Below, one piece after another: positions 13,401-23,963 of a stretch of 64,000 bases of DNA. The notes under the pieces were generated by a model that did not search any database, was not told where the DNA came from, and was given only the letters and a program-made list of their open reading frames with translations. A program made the position numbers and the translations under genes. Source of the stretch: Solanum dulcamara (lineage: Eukaryota > Streptophyta > Magnoliopsida > Solanales > Solanaceae); the NCBI RefSeq assembly GCF_947179165.1, contig NC_077239.1:2542001-2606000 (forward strand), in the 5' to 3' direction. How positions within the stretch are numbered: position 1 is the first letter of the stretch; every line of letters starts with the position of its first letter.

Positions 13401-15582
13401 TTATATGCTTGTTTGAACTTTTTTGCGAGTTTTAGGCATGGTTGCATACTGTGGGGTAGATGGTACAGCTGCTCGGTTTCAGGTGTGTACCGCTTAAGTT
13501 GATTTTTGTTAAATCTGTTCTTTTTATGGTTTTTCCTGCTATATTTTTGTTTGTATTGAATATTCGGAAGAGTCTGGTCGGCATTGTGACTGTGGTCATA
13601 GATATCTGGAAAAGGGAGGAAAAGTTATACTAAAGAAGTTTTTAGTAAAACATAAAATGAAATCTATACAGTTCCCCTGAGGAGGACATTTTAAAAGATA
13701 AATTGTCCATTGACAGTGACACTGACATCCATGCTTTCATTTAACTAGCCTGGAAGTACAATATTTCTCGATGTAGTACCATAATCTGCCTTTTCTTTTT
13801 CTTTTTTGTTCCCTACAATTCCGTCATCAATACCTTGTTCTCATTGATATGAGGGCAAAGTAACTATATGATTTATGTTAACTGTAAAAAGGTCTGTTGA
13901 AGATTCCGTTTCAATCGCCTTGCCGCCTTAGTTATAACACAAGATTCAGACTTCGAGTCCGTTTGGATTGGCTTAAAGAAATGACTTTTTAGTCAAAAAG
14001 AAAAAGCAGTGGGGGACCAAGTCTTAACTTTTGACTTCTTTTTTAAAATTTTAACTTATTTTAAGAACTTTTTTAATTTGCCAAACACTTTCAATATTAA
14101 AAAATAACTTAAAAGTTGGTTTGACCAACTTTTTAAGCCAATCCCTACAGATTCTTCGTAACAGTATAACCATGTTCAGAATTTTTTACTTATCAAAAAA
14201 ACTAAAAGGTTCAGAATACTGTATATTAAGAATCTAATTGTCTTCTAATGTTTTGATTTCTACTGTACACTAATAAACACGAAAATGAAAGAAAGATATG
14301 GTAAAATCTGAGTTTACAGCATATATTTATGCATTCTCTCTTGAATAACGACTGGTCTCCACTGCAACTTTCGACCACTCGTCCAATTTCCTCTGTATAA
14401 GCAACATTTAGTTACAAATTCTTTCAACATCACGAACTCAACAAGCCTTTCTCTGTTTATTCTATCTATATCACTTCAATTAATTTCCTTAATGCACTGA
14501 TATTCTTTAATGGCACAGCTTTTTGACATCTTTTATCTCTTCCAGCTTTCGAACCCTTGATTTATCACCTCCAAACATCTTAGAAGTTGCTGTTTCTAGT
14601 TTCTCTTGATATACCTATAAAAAAAGGGTTCTCTACTCTTTATCTTTAAAGAAGACAAGTCCGAAATGAGAGTCTGCACTGTCAATAAAGCACTTGACGG
14701 GTCTGAAAATGCATGTTGTACACCCAACATTAGTGTAGAATATCCAATCTCTTCACTCTCCCGATATACCTGCTAGCTTTAACAGCTGCAGTAGCCATGT
14801 TTCTCATTTGGCAGCCTGGTCTCTCGAGTATACAATGTAACCTCGTACATTCAGTGGTACTTTTCTTGAATAATGATACATTTTATATTTGACGAGCTTC
14901 TGTATCTCTGTCTACTAGCATGTAAATTTAGAGGTAAACTGAATGCTTGTCCAATCAGAGACGTTAACTCATATTACCATTATACTTAGATGGCTAGCAG
15001 AATGTATAATGATGCTGTGAGAACTCGTACCCCACATTTTCTTTGTGGATCATTTTCCGAGGATGAATCAGGTATCAGCGTCGTTACTCCAGTGCCAAAT
15101 ACTCCCTTCCGAATGATCTACTCAGGGAAACAGTGGCGTGATGCCATCCCGAGATCTCCACATGGTCAGGACAAACGAGTGATAGAGCAATCAGATGAAC
15201 AACCCCTGGGTAATATACTGAACTGCTCTACTGATTTTCATTTACCAATTTTGCTATCTCAATTATAACTCCGCCTACCCATTCTGAGCATGGTTCATCC
15301 TGTCATCTTGCAGCTCTATGTTATGGCAATGATCCAAACGTTGAAGGAGGATCAGATGACGAGTTAGCGTCTCAGGAATCCAAAACAAAAACAAAAACTA
15401 CGAGCAAGAAACCGGAAGCTGATGAAGAAGAAGCAACACGATTGAGACAGAAATTTGAAAAGTTACCTCCCAAAATTTTGTCGATCCACCGGATAAGATG
15501 GAATATGAACAAAGGCAGTGAGAGATGGCTATGCTATGGAGGAGCTGCCGGGCTGGTACGCTGTCAACAGATTGATTTATAG
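1479..15582 (+). CDS. WD40-type nuclear protein with two AT-hooks (TFIIIC 110-kDa-like)
   Basis: Spliced by eye from 15 exons: 1479-1756, 2028-2154, 2555-2595, 3966-4059, 4941-5941, 9913-10044, 10670-10742, 11061-11100, 11341-11413, 11809-11874, 12673-12753, 12839-13011, 13436-13482, 14990-15209 and 15314-15582. All junctions are GT-AG, phases agree, and the total of 2715 nt gives 904 residues. Exon 5 carries two AT-hooks ([11 protein letters not shown] near residues 255-257, and [12 protein letters not shown] near 277-279) followed by a basic Ser-rich linker. WD40-like segments follow from about residue 500 (for example [40 protein letters not shown]). The C-terminus is charged. Plant proteins of this layout are annotated as AT-hook transducin/WD40 proteins, and the beta-propeller resembles the TFIIIC 110-kDa subunit (GTF3C2), which would place it in RNA polymerase III initiation. 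That role is inference; the fold call is strong. Confidence 0.85.
2215..2521. mobile_element. hAT-like MITE in intron 2
   Basis: The ends are inverted repeats: TAGCATGTTTGGTCAA on the left and TTGGCCAAACATGCTA on the right, about 307 bp apart, with no coding capacity. It lies wholly within intron 2 of the WD40/AT-hook gene. This is a common type of non-autonomous element in nightshade introns. Confidence 0.6.
4276..4515. repeat. 120-bp tandem duplication in intron 4
   Basis: Two adjacent copies of about 120 bp, each beginning ATTATTGTTTATTTGAGATG and ending near AGGAGTGGGGA or AGAGTGGGGA, differ at only a few positions. The duplication is intronic and non-coding. Confidence 0.8.
7108..7225 (+). 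mobile_element. TS-like SINE in intron 5
   Basis: The element carries GGTCTGCGTACACTTTACCC, then CCCCAGACCCCACTTTG, and ends in a run of TTG/GTT repeats. It is flanked by a perfect 18-bp target duplication (ACTTTCTTGAAGCATTAT at 7090-7107 and 7226-7243), which fixes both ends. These are hallmarks of tRNA-derived tobacco TS-type SINEs, here 5'-shortened. Confidence 0.85.
8017..8365. repeat. Minisatellite inside the copia remnant
   Basis: About five imperfect units built on GGTGACTACTTTCTCATAT plus ATTTGCGTAGCACC run to about 8227. Three units built on AGGGTCGTGCCATCATTC then follow to about 8365. The array lies just inside the 5' LTR, where copia leaders often hold tandem repeats. Confidence 0.65.
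8985..9215. repeat. Tandem duplication of the copia RNase H segment
   Basis: A unit of about 120 bp containing CAGTGTTTCATGAGAGGACT and GAGAAAAGATACTCTCAGGA occurs twice in a row inside the copia remnant. The element was therefore already non-functional or rearranged before or after insertion. Confidence 0.7.
9443..9540 (+). mobile_element. 5'-truncated SINE nested in the copia 3' LTR
   Basis: The insert has the same SINE core (GTCTGCGTACACTCTATCC, CCCCAGACCCCACG) and TTG-rich tail as the one at 7.1 kb. It is flanked by a perfect 18-bp duplication of LTR sequence (TGTCTATAAATAGGGTCT at 9425-9442 and 9541-9558), so it landed after the copia element did. Confidence 0.85.
13948..14160. mobile_element. 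MITE in intron 13
   Basis: The left end GTTTGGATTGGCTTAAAG and right end CTTTTTAAGCCAATCC form terminal inverted repeats around about 200 bp of AT-rich non-coding DNA within intron 13 of the WD40/AT-hook gene. Confidence 0.6.
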
Positions 15583-16404
15583 ACTGTTTTGAGTAACTAC
15601 AAGGGGAGGATGTAGATTGTAAGCTTTGTATTAGTATTAGTATTAAGTTATCCCCTTAGAGATAGAGTATGTTGTATGTATATTAGCAATTTCAAGAGAA
15701 GTATTTGGAGTTTATTGAGCATTGGATATTTATAAACTCTTATGTATATTAGCAATTTCAAGAGAAGTATGATCATAACTTATCGATAAACACAACAACA
15801 CATTTAGTGTAATTTGTAATTTAAAGAGAAGTATGATTATAACTTATCGATAAACACAACAACACATTCAATGTAATTTGTAATTCCACAAATTGAGTCT
15901 GAAGAGGGTAAGATATATGTACATTTTACTTTTTACTCCTACCTTCGAGGGTAGCTTATTGATATACACGAGCAGTAAAAAAGAATTCACTCTTTAGAAT
16001 TGTTTCTAACTCAAAGAATATAATCAACATAAATGATGAATAAATATAATTATTATTCATTCAATGTAGCGACATAAATTATAAGAGTATAATTGACTGA
16101 TAAACTCTTGATTTACACGAAAACTCAGTTCAAAAAACTTGGTCTTTATAATATATACTATTATTATTATTATTATGGAGGAACATGGTTATAAACAATG
16201 TTTTCTTTTGTAATAATTACGTAACTCCTAAAATTTTTCCATATTGCACAATCCATTTATCCGTCTAAAAACGATAAATTTAAACTACATATTTTCTCTT
16301 TAATAATTTTTTATATAACTACACAAATACTACAAAAAAAAAATATAGATAATAAACTCGAGTTGAATTATGGAATAGATTTTTTTTTTTTTTAAAAAAA
16401 ATCA
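15583..16404. repeat. 3' flank of the WD40 gene with local direct repeats
   Basis: After the stop codon, AGCAATTTCAAGAGAAGTAT occurs at about 15683 and 15751. Copies of ACTTATCGATAAACACAACA occur at about 15778 and 15842, so the segment 15671-15891 is made of overlapping short duplications. The rest is AT-rich with an ATT run near 16162. No gene is seen here. Confidence 0.5.
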
Positions 16405-17034
16405 ATGAAACCTCAATATAGAATCCAACACAAATTTGGAAAATTAAAAAAGCGGTTAATAATTACTCCAAATATACAAACAAATCTCTCAATAGAAACA
16501 AACTCTTTTCTTTTTTGGTTAAAAACATACACGGCTTCTTCACAAGCCGCTCTCCTCCTTCAAAAACAGCTCAAAGACCTAAACCGTCATCCGGTCGAAG
16601 GTTTCTCCGCCGGTTTAATCGACGAGAACAACGTTTTTGAATGGAGTATCTCAATTATCGGTCCACCGGAAACTTTATTCGACGGCGGATTCTTCAACGC
16701 TACAATGAGTTTTCCGACGGATTATCCTAACAATCCACCGACGGTGAAATTCACAACGGCGATCTGGCATCCGAATGTTTATTCTGACGGTAGGGTTTGT
16801 ATATCGATTCTTCATCCTCCAGGTGATGATCCGAATTTCTATGAGCTAGCGAGTGAGCGATGGACACCGGTACATACGGTGGAGAGTATTATGCTGAGTA
16901 TAATTTCTATGCTTACGAGTCCGAACGATGAATCGCCGGCGAATGTTGATGCGGCGAAGGAATGGAGGGATAATAGGGCGGAGTTTGTGAAGAAGGTGAA
17001 AAGATGCGTGAGGAAATCACAAGAGATGTTGTGA
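16405..17034 (+). CDS. Ubiquitin-conjugating enzyme E2, UBC7/UBE2G class, intronless
   Basis: E2 enzymes carry ubiquitin as a thioester and pass it to substrates with an E3; the UBC7/13/14 (UBE2G) class serves ER-associated degradation and related roles. The frame shows the HPN motif (residues 122-124), the catalytic cysteine at 132 (GRVCISILHPPGDD), the class-specific acidic insertion after it (DDPNFYELASERW) and the conserved end RCVRKSQEML. The core from ASSQAALLLQKQ onward is full length for the class. The usual start methionine, just before ASSQ, is replaced by threonine (ACG at 16531-16533). The only in-frame ATG is 42 codons upstream, giving an atypical basic extension. There are no introns, although I recall plant relatives having them, which suggests a retrocopy. 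It may be active, or a young pseudogene with a lost start. Confidence 0.85.
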   Translation: MKPQYRIQHKFGKLKKRLIITPNIQTNLSIETNSFLFWLKTYTASSQAALLLQKQLKDLNRHPVEGFSAGLIDENNVFEWSISIIGPPETLFDGGFFNATMSFPTDYPNNPPTVKFTTAIWHPNVYSDGRVCISILHPPGDDPNFYELASERWTPVHTVESIMLSIISMLTSPNDESPANVDAAKEWRDNRAEFVKKVKRCVRKSQEML

Positions 17035-18662
17035 GCAAAAAATTTTTATTTTACTTAACTTGCAAGGAAAAAAAAAAGTTCTTTTATTTATTTTTATTTT
17101 CTCGTTTTATTTAGAACTATTTTACTTTTTTGGTATTTAAATTAACAAAATTGTTTAAAATTGGGAAAGAATTTATAGTTTCGTTTATTAGATTGTGTTT
17201 TAATATTGCTGAATTATAGTTGAATTGTTGAATTAGAGTTTGTAAAAATTATCTCAATGCATAAAGGTGTTTATCTTTTCTATGTTGCTCTAACTCTTCA
17301 AAAATAAAATATTAATAGGTGTGTGTCAAATACTCCAAAAATAGTGTGTTTTTGGAGGATTCGACATGAGTGCTCCAATATTTTTGGAGAGTCCGATCAA
17401 CATGGTTCATCCTTTTGAAGTGTTTGTGGAATATCTGGATGACCTAGGAGTTTGTATGTTGTTTGATGGGGGAATTTTTAGCTTGAAATTCTCATATATT
17501 TGTTTGCATCTTGCCATCCAGATTTACCATATGATGACTCTAGGGCAGTACCTGCAAAATCAAATTTTGAATAGGATTTTTAATATTTGGTGATACGATC
17601 CATCGGTGTAGTGTCGAATACTGTTGTTGTTGAATGGTGCTAAACATAAGATTATTGTTTTTCTAGATGCACTAAGTATTCATGAGGTAGTGATAAGGTC
17701 TGCGTCCATTCTACTTGTTGTTGAAATCTAGAACAACATATATAGGACTTTGATAGATACACACTTTAAATCCAATGAGGTTGAGGTGAATTGTTACTTT
17801 GTTTCTGAGTTCTTTCCACAGAAAGAAAGAGATCTTGAATGAACACTTCTTATGTCAAATGATCTTGTTCATCAAATTTTCATTTGAATTAGTTTTCCTT
17901 ATCTTGGAAATCATCCAAGACAGGCGAACCGATTAGTTGGATATTGTAAACAATGTCATTAGGAAGGGACATTGTTCAATTTATGAATTTCTGTTCAGTT
18001 ATCTCATCAAAAGCTATAATTTCCTTTATTGATTGATCCTCTACTCGATAATTGTGAGTTTGTTGGTAACTTCATAACCCCCCCACAAAGTGAAATCTTT
18101 TGGAATATTTAGCTTTCATGAACTTTGTGGGTATGCTACCATAACTTAGCACCAAAACTTTCTACAGAATAATATCATGTGTTGATCTGATACTAATAGA
18201 TTCTTCCTCAGTAGGGTAGCACTCTCATAAGCCAAGTTTTTCTGAGAATTTTGGTGATTAACATGTCTGAAATATTGAATTATCTTCCTCCTGCAAATAA
18301 CAAGCACCCTAAATAAGTAATTGGAAGTGATTCTTCCCTTACCTGTTGAAAATCTGCTTCTATTTTTGTTCTCTTCTAATACATTTTTCATCTACTATGA
18401 GGCAACTTGATCAAATCATCAACTTAGGATAAATGATTGATCCTAGGCCAATTGGATGTCATACTGAGTCCATTAAACTTAGGTCCTAGCAACTTAGTCC
18501 TACCTAGGATGATAAGTTTTTGAACTTGGTCTTACTTCACCGTCAAGAAAGAAAAGAAGACTTCCATCTCCAAGTTTTAACTTAGACGTAGCTCCCTTCT
18601 TTTTTTAGGGGTGTGTAGTGTCAAACCAAAATACCCCACCAATTGGCATAAGCTTTCCCTGA
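17035..18662. other. Intergenic, no gene; SINE relic near 17.7 kb
   Basis: No credible gene was found. A short SINE-like relic (GAGGTAGTGATAAGGTCTGC near 17684, then TTGTTGTTG) is visible. The frames near 17.4 kb and 18.2 kb match nothing I recognise and probably come from degenerate retroelements. Confidence 0.4.
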
Positions 18663-18712
18663 AAAGGAGGTGATCTAGCCGCACCTTCAAGTACGGCTAC
18701 ATTGTTACGACC
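18663..18712 (-). rRNA. Fragment of the 3' end of plastid/bacterial-type 16S rRNA
   Basis: On the minus strand this is about 50 nt of the extreme 3' end of a 16S rRNA, including the anti-Shine-Dalgarno core. On the plus strand it reads AAAGGAGGTGAT, then AGCCGCACCTTC and AGTACGGCTAC, then TTGTTACGAC. It differs from the plastid sequence I remember at a few positions. Homology stops on both sides, so it is an inserted scrap of organelle (probably plastid) rDNA, not a gene. Confidence 0.7.
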
Positions 18713-18767
18713 CGGGCGCACCTATGTTGAGTGAAGAGGTGTCAAGCGATACCCCTTCCCTGATTTT

Positions 18768-18804
<37 letters not shown>

Positions 18805-21800
18805 CTATTCATAAAGATATATATTTAACGAAATAACACTACTTGACAAAAAATACCTATTGGTGTGTTGGTTCATCGGTTGATTTTGTTGTTTGATTGG
18901 AGGTTCAAACATCAACCAAAGTATGTTTTTGCAAAATATAACATATTCAAGACCTCTTCGATCTAACTTAAAACTAGTCTAAACCAATGAGTCAAGATAT
19001 AACCTACTTATAAGTACGATAATTAAATTTTTATCTTTCCTTCTATAAATATCGACACCATTTTCTAAAAGTTTTACGTATGCCACTGGATACAAATTGG
19101 TGTAAAAAGTAAAGAACAATAATATTTGCAGTTTGCATCCACTCACACTGCACTGCTGATACCTTTATTGCAAAATTTGAAGAAAAAAAAGGGAAATCGA
19201 AGAAAATTCGACTAGTTTAGGAGCTAATTACTTGAATACACTAGTTTGTAATATTATGAATCTTATCATATTTTAGTGCGTCCAGATAAGTTTAAATACA
19301 TGTATCTCGGGATATAGAGTTAAAATTAGGTGTAATTTATTCTAGATACACTATATCCAAGTGAATTTGTATGTATCTAGGATATATAGACAAATCTTAC
19401 TCGTCTCCTTCCCATCTCGCTCGTCACTCTCCTATGTAGCTGGTATCCCAGATACAGGCGAATCACACCAGATAAATACACATACATGAACTCTTATTAC
19501 CGTTATGCTTAGTAGCTATTGCCATCATCTTGAAGTCAACCTTATCATCAACATGACACCTTAAACTCAGTTATACCAATAAAATTCAAAGGACTAACCC
19601 AATTTTATATGCACTTTCTTACTAAAATCCTCAATTTTCTTCACACAAGTATACTCACTGGGACTTCCTTTACCCATAATCTTGTCATTTCGATATTAGT
19701 CCACCCCTTGGAGTTTATGATGAAATCACCGATCCTCATTTAGAATCCTCGGAATACACTTCACAACTTAAACGCATTAATCGCACCAAAGATCTACCAC
19801 TAAAATCTTTCTTATAAACAATGCTTAACCCAAGCATCCGTAATAACAAACTAGTTGGTTTCTCAAATGTGAATGCAATATAGAATCTTATTATACGAGC
19901 ATGTGATACAACTGATAACACCTTAAGTAGTTAGTATTCACACTTGACAATTGACATATCCATCTCCATATACCACTAGTACCACACCATGAAAGTCTAT
20001 TATATCCACTACTAGAAAACATCATACATATCGAGAAGATTACACCCAAATAGCCTGTACATTTCTACCTATCGAATAGCTGTAAAATATTACCAAATCT
20101 ATTTTGTCTCTAGCCAAAGTGACATGCATTCTTTTGTTGATCAAGTCGCTAGCAGAAGTAACATACTCCATAACTCTAACTATAAGCATCAATATCATTG
20201 TAGTAGTCATATCATGACCCTCTTTGATATACACTCAATTTATGAAATCGCAATACAGATTCTGACCTCAATTGGTGCAACATCATTCTTATCATTCCCT
20301 AAGCAACCCATACATGTTATGTCGACTTTACTAATGGTAGTTTCCAAAGTTATAGTGTTCATTATCTAGTCGTCCTTTTAATCATTTCACTTCCAATTGT
20401 CAAACCACTCCAGATATCGTATGTACCACACAAGTACTGTTTTTGCTCCTAGGTAGCTAACCCAAAAAATATAACGTTCATGAAGTCCATCAAACCATTG
20501 GTCAACCTCACCATTAAAATATTCTCAAAGTGCATCATTTAGCCATCACCTTACTCAACCCCTTCGAATAGCTAAACATTCTAAATTGAGCTTAAAAGAA
20601 GTTAACAAGAAGACTTTCATAGTTAGATCCAATCATTCGAGACTACCACTTGATAGATTGATTATTGATTAGACAAATAAAGTAAGGAGAAACTAACTCT
20701 TCTCAAAGTACTGAAGGAAGCTAGAATTGATCCTCCAGTGGCGGAGCCAGGATTTCTGTAAAAGGGGTTCGAAGTAAAGAGGTAAACACATGAAAATTAA
20801 AACATGAAAAACTGAGCGAGATGGGAGGAAAATATTAATCTTAACCTACAAAATTTAACTTGCCTTGTCATGTCCTTCCGCATTGGCAGCGGGTGGAGTG
20901 GCGGAAGCCAATGTCCCGGGGTCTCGGAGATTAGATTCTTCCTACTTTTACCCTGCTCCATTGAATTTTTAAAATTTCTAGTCTATTTTTTTCTTTTATT
21001 TTGTAGTATTCTACTTTTGTTTGAACTTTCTTTAAATTCAGAATTAGTGTTCATTCAATCATATGAAAACCACCAAGATTCTTTAAAAATGTGTAAAGAT
21101 GAGTTACTAATATCATACTTCATATTTAGAAGATAAATAAAATGACAAAATGACTATCTCGCTCGCCTCTCTCTCTATTTTAGTGTATGTGGTAGCAAAA
21201 ATAAATATATCGATATGTAACTTTCTCAATATATGGTAAGGAACTTTTAACTAGTGGTAAAATACATAATTATTTAAAAGTATAAGTAGAATTAGTATAT
21301 ATAGTATGGATGTATGTCTAATAAGGTAGTTTTCCAAAAAAATGCAATTTGAATTGCTAAAGTTAAATTGTTTGAACTAACGTAAAATGTCGAATGCCAA
21401 TAAATTGAAATCGTCTTGTGTTGAGGCAAAAGTGATGCACTTCATTTTGTCATGCAACACATGTTATAATTTGAACTTTTCAAGAATATCGACGATTGAG
21501 TGTATGTTAGGCTCAAATTCTCTAAAAATAATGTATTTATTTTAAATTTGATTTGATAATATTTTTGAAGAATCCAAACAACATACCTATTCATAACATT
21601 TAGTAAAAACCAAGCAGACTAATCAATCAAAGGCACCCCTATATATATTATTCTAATTGAACTAGCTACTAATTTCGTCGCTAATTTGTAGCATAATTGT
21701 GCGTAGTTAGCAACTTTTTTGATAATCCGTCGCAAAATAGAGTAACGTACCCATTGTCATTAGTAACAAGAAAAACATTCAAGAGAGTATTTGGCCATAC

Positions 21801-22705
21801 ATATTTTAATTGCAGTACAATTTTTGGAGAAAACAATATGCCAATTTGTTGACTTTAATGTGTACAAAAGGTTCTATATATATATAATGGTATCAAAGCT
21901 TATCAAAATAAGCGAATTCTCGTCCCATACTCAAGTCTGACTTCGATCATCGTCTCCCGTCTGTCCAAAGAGTGTAACACACACCTTGAGATATTGTATG
22001 ACTTGAAATAATACTTGAAGTAATAAAATTAATTTCAAGCTTTTATTGTGGAAGTCTAATTTGGTAGATTATATTATTGGAACAACTTACATTAATTCAT
22101 CACTTTTGAGAAAAAAATAAATAAAAGAAAAATCTATAGTAGAATTCAGTTGTTTTGAACATATTTAAATTCACTTGAACATGACAAAAATGCAGGCTAT
22201 TATAGTCCAACAACTTGTTTTTGGAACTTATCAAGCTACGTTATTTGAGAGTCCGGACAACATAGTGTTGGTTTAAAAAGTCACACACCATTAAAAGTAT
22301 TCATTAATGTTTATTTTATAGAGTCAAATCAAAACCTAAAAAATTGTTTTTTTTAAATTATTTTCTACTTTGCATGTGTGACTCTGTTCACACATCCAAC
22401 CCAAATTATACCTTCATGTATTTATTTTTTTTGGTTTAACGATCTGATATTTAGTAGTCATTGGCCATTTGGCCCTCCTAATCTGCATTCACGACACATA
22501 TAGAGTTTAAAATTAGTAAACACAAAGTTTGAAAACGAATTTATGTTTAATTAAAGGCATAGGAATCCTATCTATCGCTCCACATTCCAAAAATCTCTTC
22601 CTTGTCCGATGGAAAATCATTCTCATCAACATCAAATATTGAACTTCTTTAGTAAAAATACTGAATGCATCGTTAAACTCATTGGGCTAAGACTCAAATA
22701 CTTCA
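18713..22705. other. Intergenic DNA with repeat relics
   Basis: A TA-dinucleotide run occupies about 18773-18799. From about 19222 to 19490 lies a relic rich in AGATACA/TGTATCT motifs, an inverted relative of the repeat at 47.7-48.1 kb. A repeat beginning CCAGTGGCGGAGCCAGGATT starts near 20733, a common nightshade transposon end. The remainder (19.5-20.7 and 20.9-22.7 kb) has only short frames with no recognised family. Confidence 0.4.
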
Positions 22706-22877
22706 CAATTTGATGCATGGAAAAAAGAAAAAAACAAACAAACTTGATAGCAAACTCATAAGTACACTTATAAATTAAAACAAACACAATGACAAAATTC
22801 ATAAATATTGCAACATGTATTTATTACTCAAGATCAAGATCTCAGAGTCTACATCAATTCAATCAAATTAAAATACA

Positions 22878-23963
22878 TCAATTTTTGGTATTTATCACTC
22901 CTTGTGTATTAGCCATTTCCATCTCTTTTCTGGACCAGCAAATGCACCTATGAGCAATACAAACAGGTGCTAGAGTACGAGGACAATGTGCTTCACAATC
23001 CTTTGGATTATCACATTCATGAATTGCTTCAACATTGAAGGATGGAATATCTGCAACTATATAAACATAAATTAATTAAAAAGTGTGGCTCAGTGTATGA
23101 AGCATTTCATGTTCACATAAGATTTAAAGATTAGAGACATAGGCGGATTCAGGATTTAAGCTCTACTGGTTCAATCGTTATAGTTCTAACATTGAACCCA
23201 TTGTATTTACAAAATTATGGGTTCAGACTTACTATCACTACAACAAAAACAGCTTATAGCGGCAATAAATATACATATTAACAAAGACTACTAAAGTCTT
23301 TACCGACATTAGTTAACTGCCATTGGATCCAATGTCGCTGTAGGCTATACGGACATTTACAAAGAGTGTTAATTGCCGCTAAAAATACATATTTAGCGAC
23401 AATTAAGCTATTGTTGTTAATTAATTGCCGCTAAATATCATTTTTGATGGTGTATATATTGCAAGTTTAGTGGATTCTTATACATAAGTTAATGCTACGC
23501 GTTGAAAATACTAGATTGAGATGAAACCTAGCTCCGTGATGCTACTACATCCACCTTAAAATACATAGACAAATACAAGATTTGAAATTTATGGATTCTA
23601 TCATGATCTTAAATTAATAAGGTTCACAATCAAATATATATGCATGGTTTGGACAAAAATTACTGAGTTCACGTGAATCCATAATATCATAGATTCGCCC
23701 ATGTCGGAGATTGGCACATCCCCTCTAAGGGGTTGTAATGTAACACTCTACCCGGACACAAGCATCAAATTTTATTCCACACGAACTCGAATTAACTCAT
23801 GATCTATATAAATAATATGGAAATAACTTTCTCGTTGCTCCGAGATTTTTATATTCATGTTACAATGACAAAAACGAAAATTTAAAATAAGTAAGAGAAA
23901 CTAACCCATGGTGATCAGCAGCAAAGCAACAAAGAAAGCAGACTTCATCACAATTTTGGTCAT
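22878..23963 (-). CDS. Secreted six-cysteine defensin-like peptide, copy A
   Basis: Two exons, 23906-23963 and 22878-23050, join as ATGG|GTTAGT to GCAG|ATATTC and give 76 residues. Exon 1 is a signal peptide (MTKIVMKSAFFVALLLITM). The mature part has six cysteines, C-x5-C-x3-C-x7-C-x4-C-x-C, the CxxxC plus CxC pattern of the cysteine-stabilised alpha-beta fold shared by defensin-like and legume NCR peptides. A 19-residue tail follows the last cysteine and lacks the SKFEVA motif of the other copies. The 855-bp intron is swollen by transposons. A TATATATA box lies about 75 bp upstream of the ATG. Secretion and a defence or signalling role are inferences from the family type; the precise target is unknown. 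Confidence 0.8.
23138..23701. mobile_element. Transposon relic in the copy A intron
   Basis: The left edge reads GGCGGATTCAGGATTTAAG, and the right edge, read on the other strand, reads GGGCGAATCTATGATATTAT; these are imperfect inverted ends. Subtracting it leaves an intron of about 290 bp, close to that of the related genes. The same insertion is present in copy A' at about 34349-34912. Confidence 0.5.
23236..23452. mobile_element. CACTA-like MITE nested in the intron transposon
   Basis: The element starts CACTACAACAAAAAC and ends ATTTTTGATGGTG, with GCGGCAAT inverted just inside each end. It is flanked by a 3-bp TAT duplication, as expected for the CACTA superfamily. An identical placement occurs at 34447-34663 in the duplicated copy. 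Confidence 0.65.

Noticed and set aside
16405..16530. 42-codon basic N-terminal extension as a targeting peptide of the E2
   Set aside because: The segment is AT-rich upstream DNA with no similarity to targeting peptides of relatives; it is more simply explained by loss of the normal start codon.
18146..18391. 81-codon minus-strand frame with many basic residues
   Set aside because: No family match and no neighbouring exons; it may be gag debris, but that cannot be supported from sequence alone.
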